Shown here in pieces: positions 1 through 5,756 of a DNA stretch of 6,037 nucleotides. The notes under the pieces were generated by a model. That model was not told the origin of the DNA. It saw nothing but the letters and a program-made list of their open reading frames with translations, and did not search any database. This DNA is from an uncultured Oxalobacteraceae bacterium (GTDB lineage Bacteria > Pseudomonadota > Gammaproteobacteria > Burkholderiales > Burkholderiaceae): assembly GCA_946479705.1 (NCBI GenBank), contig CAMLHI010000134.1, forward strand, positions 1 through 6,037, read 5' to 3'. Within the stretch, counting starts at the first letter, position 1. The number at the start of each line of letters is the position of its first letter. The translations under genes and the position numbers were made by a program.

Positions 1-1746
1 ACGGCGCTGGTGCAGCGCCAGCGCGGCCGGGAGCGCCTGCGCCTGGCCGGCGCCACCCCGGCCGCGGCGCCTGCCTCTGGCGTGGCCGCGGCGCTGGACG
101 CGCTGCTGGCCCGGCCGGCCGAATTTGCCGATGAAGGCGAGCGCGCGCAGGTGCGCCAGCGCGGCGCGGCCCTGGCCGCGGCCAGCGGGGCGCGCGCCAG
201 CCTGGCAGCGCACGGCGCGCTGGTGGCGGCGCTGACCCGCCTGTCCGACGGCGTGGCGCTGCGCTCCGGACTCGACCTGGACCCGGGCGCGGCCAGCGCC
301 GGCCTGGCCGAGTTGAGCGCGCACGCGCTGCCGGAACTGGCCGAGCGCCTGTCCGACATCGGCGCGCGCGGCGCCACCTTCATCGACAGCGGCCTGTTCG
401 AAGGCGATGAAGAACAACAGCTGAACATGGCGGCCATGGCCGCGCGCGACGCCATCGCACGCGCGCCGCTGCGCCTGCAGCACCTGTTCGAGGGCGCGCC
501 GGCGCTCAAGGCGGCTCTGGGCCCGCGCCTTGGCGCTTATGCGCAGGGCATTGCCTTCCTCGACCGGGTGCGCGATGAAGTGAGCAATTCTTACCAGCAG
601 ACCTCGGGCGCGGCCTTCTTCGACGGCGCCAGCGCCGCGGCCGCCCAACTGGGGGCGCTGGCCGGGCGCGCCAGCGCCGAACTCGATGCCCTACTGGCCG
701 CGCGCATCGCCCGCGCCACCGGGCAACGCAACCTGACCCTGGCGGCCATCCTGGCCAGCCTGGTGGCGGCCGGCTGGCTGTTCACCGGCCTGTACATGGC
801 GTTCGCCCGCGACATCGGCCACCTGAACGCGGCCGTGCGGCGCGCTGCCGCAGGCGACCTCTCGTGCCCGCCGGTGTCGCATGCGCGCGACGAGATCGGC
901 GACCTGGTCAATGCCTTTGGCGCCATGAGCGCTGCCCTGGTGGCCCTGGTGGCCGAGATCCGGGCCGGCGCGGCCACGATCCGTTCGGCCGGCGACGACA
1001 TCGCCGGCGGCAATGCGGTGCTGGCCCGGCACAGCGCCTCGCAAGCGCAAGCCCTGACCCAGACCGTGGCCTCGGTGCACACCTTGGCGGAAACCTTCGC
1101 GCGCGGCGCCGGCCATGCCAGCGCCGGGCGCGACGTGGTCGAGCGCGCCTGCTCGGTGGCCGAACAGGGCGCCGCGGCGGTCGGCCAGGTCGTGGCCACG
1201 ATGCAGAGCATCCGCGCCAGTTCGCGCACCATGGCCGAGACCGTCAATGTGATCAAGCAGATCGCTTTCCAGACCAATATCCTGGCGCTCAATGCCGCCG
1301 TGGAAGCGGCGCATGCCGGCGAACAGGGGCGCGGTTTCGCGGTCGTGGCGGCGGAAGTGCGCGGCCTGGCCCAGCGCTCGGCCGCGGCAGCCCTTGAAAT
1401 TCGGGCCTTGATCGACACCTCTGTTCACACGGTGGAGCGGGGCGGCGCCCTGGTCGAATCGACCGGTGCCACCATCGGCCAGCTGGTGCAGGCGGTGCGC
1501 GAGGTCGAGCGCATCATCGGCGCGATCGCCGCGGCCGGCGATGTCCAGCATGCGGAAATTGCTCAGCTGGAACAAGCGATCGCTCATATCGGCGCCATGG
1601 CCGAGGAAAACGGTCGCCTGTCCGACAGCGCGGCCCTGGAATCGGCCAAGCTGGAGCGCGAAAGCATACGGTTGAGCCGCGCAGTCAGTGTTTTTCGGAC
1701 CGAAACCCACCCATTCCCCCCGTTTTTTGGGGGCTTCCTCCAGTAG
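1..1746 (+). CDS. Methyl-accepting chemotaxis protein, 5'-truncated by window edge
   Basis: This is a chemoreceptor that would signal to the CheA/CheW array at the inner membrane. The frame is open from base 1, so the GTG at 10 is not a credible start; the true start and first membrane helix lie off the left edge. Numbering from that GTG, residues 1-240 are an Ala/Leu-rich helical region expected to be periplasmic. Residues about 242-266 form a membrane helix, and about 266-318 a HAMP domain (AAGDLS, then [10 protein letters not shown]). Residues about 340-560 form the cytoplasmic signalling coiled coil. Its hairpin tip is very well conserved ([30 protein letters not shown] with [11 protein letters not shown], about 417-457). 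The coil ends at SVFR, where many relatives stop, but here a Pro/Phe-rich tail of about 15 residues follows. No CheR-docking pentapeptide is visible at the C-terminus. The ligand cannot be deduced. The gene is separated from the next by 186 bp. Confidence 0.95.
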   Translation, partial: TALVQRQRGRERLRLAGATPAAAPASGVAAALDALLARPAEFADEGERAQVRQRGAALAAASGARASLAAHGALVAALTRLSDGVALRSGLDLDPGAASAGLAELSAHALPELAERLSDIGARGATFIDSGLFEGDEEQQLNMAAMAARDAIARAPLRLQHLFEGAPALKAALGPRLGAYAQGIAFLDRVRDEVSNSYQQTSGAAFFDGASAAAAQLGALAGRASAELDALLAARIARATGQRNLTLAAILASLVAAGWLFTGLYMAFARDIGHLNAAVRRAAAGDLSCPPVSHARDEIGDLVNAFGAMSAALVALVAEIRAGAATIRSAGDDIAGGNAVLARHSASQAQALTQTVASVHTLAETFARGAGHASAGRDVVERACSVAEQGAAAVGQVVATMQSIRASSRTMAETVNVIKQIAFQTNILALNAAVEAAHAGEQGRGFAVVAAEVRGLAQRSAAAALEIRALIDTSVHTVERGGALVESTGATIGQLVQAVREVERIIGAIAAAGDVQHAEIAQLEQAIAHIGAMAEENGRLSDSAALESAKLERESIRLSRAVSVFRTETHPFPPFFGGFLQ

Positions 1747-1758
1747 GACTAAGCCTAC
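1743..1758. repeat. Inverted repeat GTAGG-N6-CCTAC over the MCP stop codon
   Basis: A perfect 5-6-5 inverted repeat, with left arm 1743-1747 and right arm 1754-1758. The left arm contains the TAG stop of the chemoreceptor gene. No T-run follows, so it does not look like an intrinsic terminator. It could be an operator half-site pair or a weak RNA hairpin. The inner bases read GACTAAG, a word found again in the inverted repeat at 4372-4401. Confidence 0.4.
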
Positions 1759-1773
1759 CTGAGATGATGCATA

Positions 1774-1789
1774 CAGCCTACATAGGGGC
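1774..1789. promoter_or_regulatory. Candidate 7-2-7 inverted operator upstream of the Crp-like gene
   Basis: The sequence CAGCCTA-CA-TAGGGGC is an imperfect inverted repeat of two heptamers separated by 2 bp, with the core CCTA-CA-TAGG perfect. The 7-2-7 arrangement is the geometry known for NarL-type response regulators. The half-site AGCCTAC is repeated directly at 1752-1758. A NarL-type regulator is encoded nearby, at 4396-5028. The operator role is inference from spacing and context only. Confidence 0.3.
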
Positions 1790-1851
1790 GACTGCTAATC
1801 TTATGTTCGGCAACGGACTATGGCTTTAATGTACACACATCGCGCTTCCAT

Positions 1852-1872
1852 GCTTGGGTTAACCCGGCAAGC
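1852..1872. repeat. GGGTTAACCC palindrome within an imperfect hairpin in the Crp-like gene leader
   Basis: A perfect 10-bp palindrome at 1856-1865 is flanked by GCTT (1852-1855) and AAGC (1869-1872). In RNA this gives a 7-bp stem with a TTAA loop and a 3-nt bulge. It lies about 60 bp before the start codon of the Crp-like gene, followed by further small GC hairpins up to about 1900. It could be a dimeric-regulator site, possibly autoregulatory, or a leader hairpin. I could not place a convincing -35/-10 pair for this gene, so whether it is transcribed is unknown. Confidence 0.35.
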
Positions 1873-1922
1873 TGGAGACCCAGTTTCCGCAGCGAAGCGC
1901 CCGTAAGTAGATTAAAGATCGT

Positions 1923-1927
1923 GAGGA
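1923..1927 (+). promoter_or_regulatory. Ribosome-binding site of the Crp-like gene
   Basis: GAGGA lies 5 bp before the ATG at 1933. It decides the start: an in-frame GTG at 1921 would place this Shine-Dalgarno sequence inside the coding region and has none of its own. Confidence 0.75.
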
Positions 1928-1932
1928 ATAAA

Positions 1933-2733
1933 ATGAACAACACCCAACTTGGTGGTACCGCACAAAAAGCGCCATCCATTCCTGTCGGTTCCCAGGAAAT
2001 CAAAGTTGCGTCCAAACCCGTTGTCAGCTATAGCGGCACCCAGCAAAACGAATTGCTGGCCGCCCTTCCCCGCCCCGATCTGGAATCCTTGTTCGAGCAC
2101 CTGGAACTGGTCCAGCTGCCGTTTGGCAAAGAATTATTTGAATACGGCAGCAAGCTGGAGAACGTGTATTTCCCCACTACCGCCATTGTGTCATTGCTGT
2201 ATGTAATGGAAGACGGCGCCACCACCGAGATCGCCGTGGTCGGCCACGAAGGCGTGGTGGGCGTGTCGCTGTTCATGGGCGAGCGTGCCATGTGCAGCGC
2301 CGTGGTGCAGAGCGCCGGCTACGGTTACCGCCTCAAGACCCAGTTCCTGCGCGACGCCTTCAACAAGGGCGGCGCCCTGCCCCAGTTGCTGATGCGCTAC
2401 ACCAATGCCCTGTTCGCCCAGATGGCCCAGAACGCCGTCGGCGGCCGCCACAGCTCGATCGAGCAAAAGCTGTGCCGCTGGCTGCTGGACCGCCTGGACC
2501 GTTCGCCAAGCAATGAACTCAAGGTGACCCAGGAACTCATTTCCATCATGCTGGGTGTGCGCCGCGAAAGCATCACCGCCGCCGCCGGCAAGCTGCAGGA
2601 CGATGGCCTGATCACTTACCGCCGTGGCAACATCACTGTAATTGACCGTCAAGGTCTAGAGGAATATGCGGGGGAATGCTACAAAGTGGCGAAGACGGAA
2701 TACGACCGTTTGCTGATGGACGTGGCCCGCTAA
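1933..2733 (+). CDS. Crp/Fnr-superfamily transcriptional regulator
   Basis: A 266-residue DNA-binding regulator. After a polar N-terminal extension of about 35 residues comes a cyclic-nucleotide-binding-like beta-roll (about 40-150), a long dimerisation helix (about 150-185) and a Crp-type winged helix-turn-helix (about 195-240). The recognition region reads LGVRRESITAAAGKLQDDGLI, close in layout to the SRETVGRILKMLEDQNLI region of E. coli CRP. The cassette that binds cAMP in CRP is degenerate: around residues 105-124 I see GHEGVVG and ERAMCSA rather than the usual GE-x-A and R-x-x-A residues. Only three cysteines (121, 181, 249) are present, not in an FNR-like N-terminal cluster. Binding of cAMP or an Fe-S cluster is therefore unlikely and the signal is unknown. 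The last 101 bp overlap the histidine kinase gene on the other strand. The start is set by GAGGA at 1923. Confidence 0.93.
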   Translation: MNNTQLGGTAQKAPSIPVGSQEIKVASKPVVSYSGTQQNELLAALPRPDLESLFEHLELVQLPFGKELFEYGSKLENVYFPTTAIVSLLYVMEDGATTEIAVVGHEGVVGVSLFMGERAMCSAVVQSAGYGYRLKTQFLRDAFNKGGALPQLLMRYTNALFAQMAQNAVGGRHSSIEQKLCRWLLDRLDRSPSNELKVTQELISIMLGVRRESITAAAGKLQDDGLITYRRGNITVIDRQGLEEYAGECYKVAKTEYDRLLMDVAR

Positions 2734-4216
2734 GATTGGTCTGGCCGATCTGGGTAATCTGCGTCACCTGGGTAATCCGGCTCACTGCCAGTTCGGCGCC
2801 CGCAGCCTTGGGCAGTTTTCCAGGCGGCAGGCCAGCGCCGCTGTCATTGACCGGTATGAATGCTTCCACCACGGTCCCGACATTGTTCACGCCACGCTGA
2901 ATTCGCAATGTACCGCCCAGTAACAACGCCCTTTCGCGCATGCCCAGCAGGCCGTGCGACTTGGGCTTGCTGGCCGCATCGACATCGATGCCGATCCCGT
3001 CATCGCTCACTTCCAGCGCAATGCCGTCCGCTTCGCGCGCCAGGTGCACGATCACATGGCGCGCCTTGGCGTACTTGGCAATATTGTTCAGCGATTCCTG
3101 GACGATGCGAAACAGCGCGATCGATTGCATCGGTCCAGCCACATCGACCTCACCTTCGATCAGGGCTTCGCAATCGAGTCCCGTCACCACCGCGTATTCG
3201 TCGCAATAGTGCTGGATCGCGCTCGACAGGCCAAGGTGGTCGAGCAGGCTGGGGCGCAGGTTTTCCACGATGCGGCGCTTCAATTCGACCGTATCGACCA
3301 GGGTCGCGCGCGCCCGCTCCAGCATGCCGGCCAGCACCGGCGCTTGCGGCCGCAAGCGGTCGGCCACGGCGTTGAGGTCCATGCCGATGGCGGTCAGGTT
3401 GGCGCCCAGCTCGTCGTGCAGCTCGCGCGCCAGCTTGGCTTTTTCTTCCTCGCTGACACTGATCAGGTGACGCGAGAGCACAGACAGTTGCTCGGTACGC
3501 AAAGCCACCATGGATTCGAGATTTTCATTGGCGTGCTGCAAGGCGCGCTGGGCCTCCTGGCGCGCCTGGAAGCCGCGCCGGATCAGGCGGTAAAAAATCG
3601 CCAGCACCAGGATCGCTATGGCATTGATGCCGATGCCGAGCATGACGGCGTTCTGGTATTGCTGGTAAAAACTGCCGCTGCGGGCATTGAGCAATTCATT
3701 CTGCTCCTGCACCATGATCACCACCTGCAGGCGTATCTCGTCGAGCATCGATTTGACGTCGGAAAAAGCGGCGATCTTGACAATATCTTCCAGCCCACCC
3801 TTGCGGTAGACTTCGAGATTCTGGTTCATATTGTCGAGCTTGCGATACACCAGCGAGCGCAGCTGGGCGAGATTGCGGCGCTGGGAAGGATTATCGGCCA
3901 ACAAGGCATCGAGTTCGCGGAACTGGATGTCGATCTCGCTGGTCGCGGTGCGCAAGGGACCGAGATAGACTTCCGAGCCGGACAGGAAATAGCCACGCAG
4001 GCTGCTCTCGGCGTCCATGATCAGCACGTTCAGATATTGCATCTTGTCGCTGACGCGCGCGGTCTGGCTCTGGATGGAATTGGCGCCCTTGAGGGAGCTG
4101 AGATTGTGAAACAGGCTCCAGCCGTTGACGACCAGAATCAGCACGCACACCAGTCCCAGCACCGTGGTAATTAGCGGCACGCCCGGCTTGGCCTTCGGTT
4201 CAGTAGAGAAGTGCAT
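2633..4216 (-). CDS. CHASE3-domain membrane sensor histidine kinase, NarX/UhpB-like
   Basis: A 527-residue kinase expected to autophosphorylate on histidine and pass phosphate to the NarL-type regulator encoded just upstream. Residues about 15-37 form the first membrane helix. Residues about 40-185 form a CHASE3-like extracytoplasmic sensor, including DAESSLRGYFLSG and YLGPL. Residues about 189-212 form the second membrane helix, and about 213-250 a coiled coil. The HisKA_3 helix has ELHDELG with phospho-acceptor His267. A HATPase_c domain follows: N-box around 373-385 (QESLNNIAKYAKA), DDGIGID at 405-411 and GLLGMRERA at 422-430. The catalytic fold appears to end near residue 457 (EAFIPV). 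The remaining 70 or so residues are low-complexity, with an ITQ-type triplet repeat at about 480-491; residues 495-527 are encoded antisense to the Crp-like gene. ATG at 4216 is preceded by AAGGA 7 bp away. The stimulus is not deducible. Confidence 0.93.
   Translation of the reverse strand: MHFSTEPKAKPGVPLITTVLGLVCVLILVVNGWSLFHNLSSLKGANSIQSQTARVSDKMQYLNVLIMDAESSLRGYFLSGSEVYLGPLRTATSEIDIQFRELDALLADNPSQRRNLAQLRSLVYRKLDNMNQNLEVYRKGGLEDIVKIAAFSDVKSMLDEIRLQVVIMVQEQNELLNARSGSFYQQYQNAVMLGIGINAIAILVLAIFYRLIRRGFQARQEAQRALQHANENLESMVALRTEQLSVLSRHLISVSEEEKAKLARELHDELGANLTAIGMDLNAVADRLRPQAPVLAGMLERARATLVDTVELKRRIVENLRPSLLDHLGLSSAIQHYCDEYAVVTGLDCEALIEGEVDVAGPMQSIALFRIVQESLNNIAKYAKARHVIVHLAREADGIALEVSDDGIGIDVDAASKPKSHGLLGMRERALLLGGTLRIQRGVNNVGTVVEAFIPVNDSGAGLPPGKLPKAAGAELAVSRITQVTQITQIGQTNLSGPRPSANGRIPSSPLCSIPPHIPLDLDGQLQ
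2741..2785. repeat. Five imperfect 9-bp tandem units in the kinase tail
   Basis: On the plus strand the successive units are CTGGCCGAT, CTGGGTAAT, CTGCGTCAC, CTGGGTAAT and CCGGCTCAC. The two CTGGGTAAT units are identical and 18 bp apart. On the minus strand they encode the three-residue repeat ITQ-VTQ-ITQ-IGQ of the kinase tail. The block begins 8 bp after the stop codon of the Crp-like gene, so it also lies just beyond that gene's 3' end. Confidence 0.7.
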
Positions 4217-4223
4217 CCGAGAA

Positions 4224-4228
4224 TCCTT
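4224..4228 (-). promoter_or_regulatory. Ribosome-binding site of the histidine kinase gene
   Basis: On the minus strand AAGGA lies 7 bp upstream of the ATG at 4216, supporting that start. Confidence 0.65.
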
Positions 4229-4250
4229 TTGCGCGCTGCAAAGCTAGTCT

Positions 4251-4270
4251 GGCGGCAATTATAGACCGCC
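4251..4270. repeat. Inverted repeat GGCGG-N10-CCGCC bracketing the kinase -10 box
   Basis: A perfect 5-10-5 inverted repeat with arms at 4251-4255 and 4266-4270. The spacer holds the TATAAT of the candidate kinase promoter. A protein bound here would cover the -10 region, so it could be a repressor operator. It could equally be chance GC-rich symmetry. Confidence 0.35.
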
Positions 4271-4286
4271 TATTGCTGCAGTGCAG
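4258..4286 (-). promoter_or_regulatory. Candidate sigma-70 promoter for the histidine kinase
   Basis: On the minus strand there is a perfect TATAAT (4258-4263). A weak -35 candidate, CTGCAC (4281-4286), lies 17 bp upstream. Transcription would begin near 4251, giving a leader of about 35 nt. The poor -35 suggests activator dependence. A small palindrome, AGGCAAGCCT at 4289-4298, lies just upstream of the -35, where an activator could bind. This would let the kinase be expressed apart from its response regulator. Confidence 0.45.
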
Positions 4287-4371
4287 TCAGGCAAGCCTAT
4301 CGTGTGGCGTGCTTCGGACAGGATGTGACTAGCCGACAAGGAAATCAGCCCGATTGTTGCCGGACTGCCCA

Positions 4372-4401
4372 GACTAAGGGCGCCTCGCTATGGCCTTAGT
4401 C
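4372..4401. repeat. 8-14-8 inverted repeat enclosing the response-regulator stop codon
   Basis: GACTAAGG (4372-4379) and CCTTAGTC (4394-4401) are exact reverse complements. The second arm includes the stop codon of the response regulator (4396-4398). In the minus-strand transcript this makes an 8-bp stem with a 14-nt loop between the regulator and kinase genes. No U-run follows, so it is not a standard intrinsic terminator. It could protect the 3' end of the regulator mRNA, attenuate readthrough into the kinase, or be a protein-binding site. Confidence 0.5.
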
Positions 4402-5028
4402 GAGCAAGTTGTTTTTCATGGCGTAGTAGGTCAGGTCGCTATTCGATTGCAGCCCCATTTTTTCCATGATGCGGGTACGGTAGGTGGACACCGTCTTGAT
4501 GCTCAGCGACAGGGCCAGACCGATATCGGACACGGTCGCGCCCTTGGCCAGGCGCAGGAAGACCTGGAATTCGCGGTCCGACAACTCGGTGTGCAGGGCC
4601 GTGTTGGGATCGCGGTCGAAACTTTGCGCCAGCAATTCGCCGACGGTGGAACTGACGTAGCGCCGGCCCTGGTACACCGTGCGCACGGCGGTCTTCAATT
4701 CGTCCGCCTCGCATTCCTTGTTCAGGTAGCCATTGGCTCCCATCTTGAACAGGTTCAGGGCGTACTGCTGGGCCGGGTAGCCGGACAGGATCAGCACCGG
4801 CAGATTGGGCTGGCCCTGGCGGATGGTGCGCAGGATATCGATGCCGCTCTGGTCGGGCATGGCGATGTCGAGCAAGAGCACGTCGCAGATTTCGCGGCGT
4901 GCGATGTCCAGGGCTTCGCGCCCGGTTGCGCCTTCGGCCACCACCTCGAAATCGGAGGACGAAGAGAATATCTGCTTGAACCCTGCTCGTACTATCTGGT
5001 GATCGTCACAAATGGCAACGCGTATCAT
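4396..5028 (-). CDS. NarL/LuxR-family response regulator
   Basis: A 210-residue two-component response regulator, the usual length for this family. The receiver domain (about 1-118) has the acidic pair Asp8/Asp9, phospho-acceptor Asp54 in LLLDIAMP, Ser82 in the switch position and Lys104 in GYLNKE. The LuxR-type helix-turn-helix spans about 146-204, with LSDREFQVFLRLAKG, then VSDIGLALSLSIKTVSTYRTRIMEKM, the typical GerE-like scaffold and recognition helices. All catalytic residues are intact, so it should be phosphorylated, dimerise and bind DNA. Its partner is almost certainly the CHASE3 kinase 179 bp downstream on the same strand, which carries the HisKA_3 type of transmitter normally paired with NarL-type regulators. 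ATG at 5028 is preceded by AGGGA 5 bp away. The target genes are not evident. The upstream region of the convergent Crp-like gene is one candidate. Confidence 0.95.
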   Translation of the reverse strand: MIRVAICDDHQIVRAGFKQIFSSSSDFEVVAEGATGREALDIARREICDVLLLDIAMPDQSGIDILRTIRQGQPNLPVLILSGYPAQQYALNLFKMGANGYLNKECEADELKTAVRTVYQGRRYVSSTVGELLAQSFDRDPNTALHTELSDREFQVFLRLAKGATVSDIGLALSLSIKTVSTYRTRIMEKMGLQSNSDLTYYAMKNNLLD

Positions 5029-5033
5029 TGTCT

Positions 5034-5038
5034 TCCCT
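5034..5038 (-). promoter_or_regulatory. Ribosome-binding site of the response regulator
   Basis: On the minus strand AGGGA lies 5 bp before the ATG at 5028, inside an A-rich leader. It supports that start. Confidence 0.6.
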
Positions 5039-5105
5039 TAAATTTTCCCTGGCATAGGAAGAGCCCGAGGCGATGGTGTTGGCCCGGCACTGCGGATGCG
5101 TTGGT

Positions 5106-5133
5106 ATTCTAGCACTCTGGCTGTTCGGTACAA
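5106..5133 (-). promoter_or_regulatory. Candidate sigma-70 promoter for the response regulator
   Basis: On the minus strand TTGTAC (5128-5133) and TAGAAT (5106-5111) are separated by 16 bp, with 4 of 6 and 5 of 6 matches to consensus. Transcription would start near 5099, giving a leader of about 70 nt. This is the only good promoter-like pair I see in 5029-5212, and it would separate the regulator from the merR-ihfA unit upstream. Confidence 0.45.
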
Positions 5134-5191
5134 AACACTGTAGAAACCTTGAGCTCATGCAGGGCGCAGTGGCGCGGCAGCCGACAGATGC

Positions 5192-5212
5192 GGCGCGAGC
5201 CAGGCCTGCGCC
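5192..5212. repeat. GC-rich inverted repeat abutting the merR stop codon
   Basis: GGCGC (5192-5196) and GCGCC (5208-5212) lie directly after the merR TGA on the minus strand and can form a GC-rich hairpin. There is no following T-run, so it may help end or stabilise the merR transcript but is not a classical intrinsic terminator. Confidence 0.3.
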
Positions 5213-5644
5213 TCAGCGGCCATGGCGCAGCAGCGCCAGAATGGCGGACAATTCCTGGCGTATCGCCGTCACATCCAGCGCCGGCGGCGGCGCGGCAGCC
5301 AGCGCCAAGCCGGCGCCATCGTGCAACTCGGCAGCGGCAAGCTCAAGTGCGGCCGCGGTTTCGCCGTGACGGGTGTCGAGCTTGTTGCGGGCGCCGCTGA
5401 TGGTAAAGCCCTGCTCATAAAGCAACTCGCGGATCCGGCGGATCAACAGCACCTCGTGATGCTGGTAATAGCGGCGGTTCCCACGGCGTTTGACAGGTTT
5501 AAGCTGGGTAAATTCCTGCTCCCAGTAGCGAAGCACGTGCGGTTTGACCCCGCACAACTCACTGACTTCACCGATCGTGAAATAGCGCTTGGCCGGGATC
5601 GCCGGCAGCACTATCAGATCAGCCTTGCTCGGACGATCGTTCAT
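5213..5644 (-). CDS. MerR-family transcriptional regulator
   Basis: A 143-residue regulator. The N-terminal winged helix-turn-helix (about 21-90) is clear: YFTIGEVSELCGVKPHVLRYWEQEF, then RRGNRRYYQHHEVLLIRRIRELL and YEQGFTISGARNKL. This is the MlrA-like branch of MerR, which recognises DNA through the RYWE and RRYY segments. The C-terminal third (about 95-143) is Ala/Leu-rich, probably a dimerisation helix followed by a short tail. It has no cysteine pair of the metal-sensing type, so it is unlikely to be a metal sensor. ATG at 5644 has no strong Shine-Dalgarno sequence, but an in-frame stop seven codons upstream rules out a longer form. It follows ihfA by 112 bp on the same strand, an arrangement I recall from other betaproteobacteria. 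Its effector is unknown. Confidence 0.93.
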   Translation of the reverse strand: MNDRPSKADLIVLPAIPAKRYFTIGEVSELCGVKPHVLRYWEQEFTQLKPVKRRGNRRYYQHHEVLLIRRIRELLYEQGFTISGARNKLDTRHGETAAALELAAAELHDGAGLALAAAPPPALDVTAIRQELSAILALLRHGR

Positions 5645-5722
5645 GGCGGTCTTGCTTGCTCAGGTTGGCAGTGTGCTTGGTGAGTGGGCTGCGGTGCGCC
5701 AGCGCCGCGCCGCATGGTTCTT

Positions 5723-5747
5723 GCGCCGGTGCCTGGACAGGCGGCGC
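5723..5747. repeat. Stem-loop between ihfA and merR
   Basis: GCGCC (5723-5727) pairs with GGCGC (5743-5747), and GCCT (5731-5734) with AGGC (5739-5742), leaving a GGAC loop and a GGT bulge. That is a 9-bp GC stem 9 bp after the ihfA stop. No T-run follows on the minus strand, so readthrough into merR is plausible. It could be an mRNA stabiliser or partial terminator. Confidence 0.35.
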
Positions 5748-5756
5748 CGGCAGCGC

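Noticed and set aside
691..1710. Long open frame on the minus strand inside the chemoreceptor gene
   Set aside because: It is antisense to a strongly conserved receptor domain, is rich in Gly/His/Arg with no recognisable motif, and is expected from the codon bias of GC-rich genes.
1716..1733. CCCCCC-G-TTTTTT-GGGGG as an intrinsic terminator of the chemoreceptor gene
   Set aside because: It lies inside the coding region, the T-run is in the loop, and no T-run follows the stem.
1825..1830. TTTAAT as a -10 box for the Crp-like gene
   Set aside because: The only -35 candidate at workable spacing (TTATGT, 1801-1806, 18 bp) is poor, so I could not support a promoter call.
1921..1932. GTG at 1921 as start of the Crp-like gene
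   Set aside because: The GAGGA at 1923-1927 would lie inside the coding region; it is ideally placed for the ATG at 1933.
2954..4174. A 406-codon open frame on the plus strand
   Set aside because: It is fully antisense to the histidine kinase, whose domains are unmistakable. Its His/Gln/Gly-rich product shows no family motif.
4390..5112. A 240-codon open frame on the plus strand
   Set aside because: It is antisense to the response regulator, which has all receiver and helix-turn-helix residues. No ribosome-binding site or motif supports the plus-strand frame.
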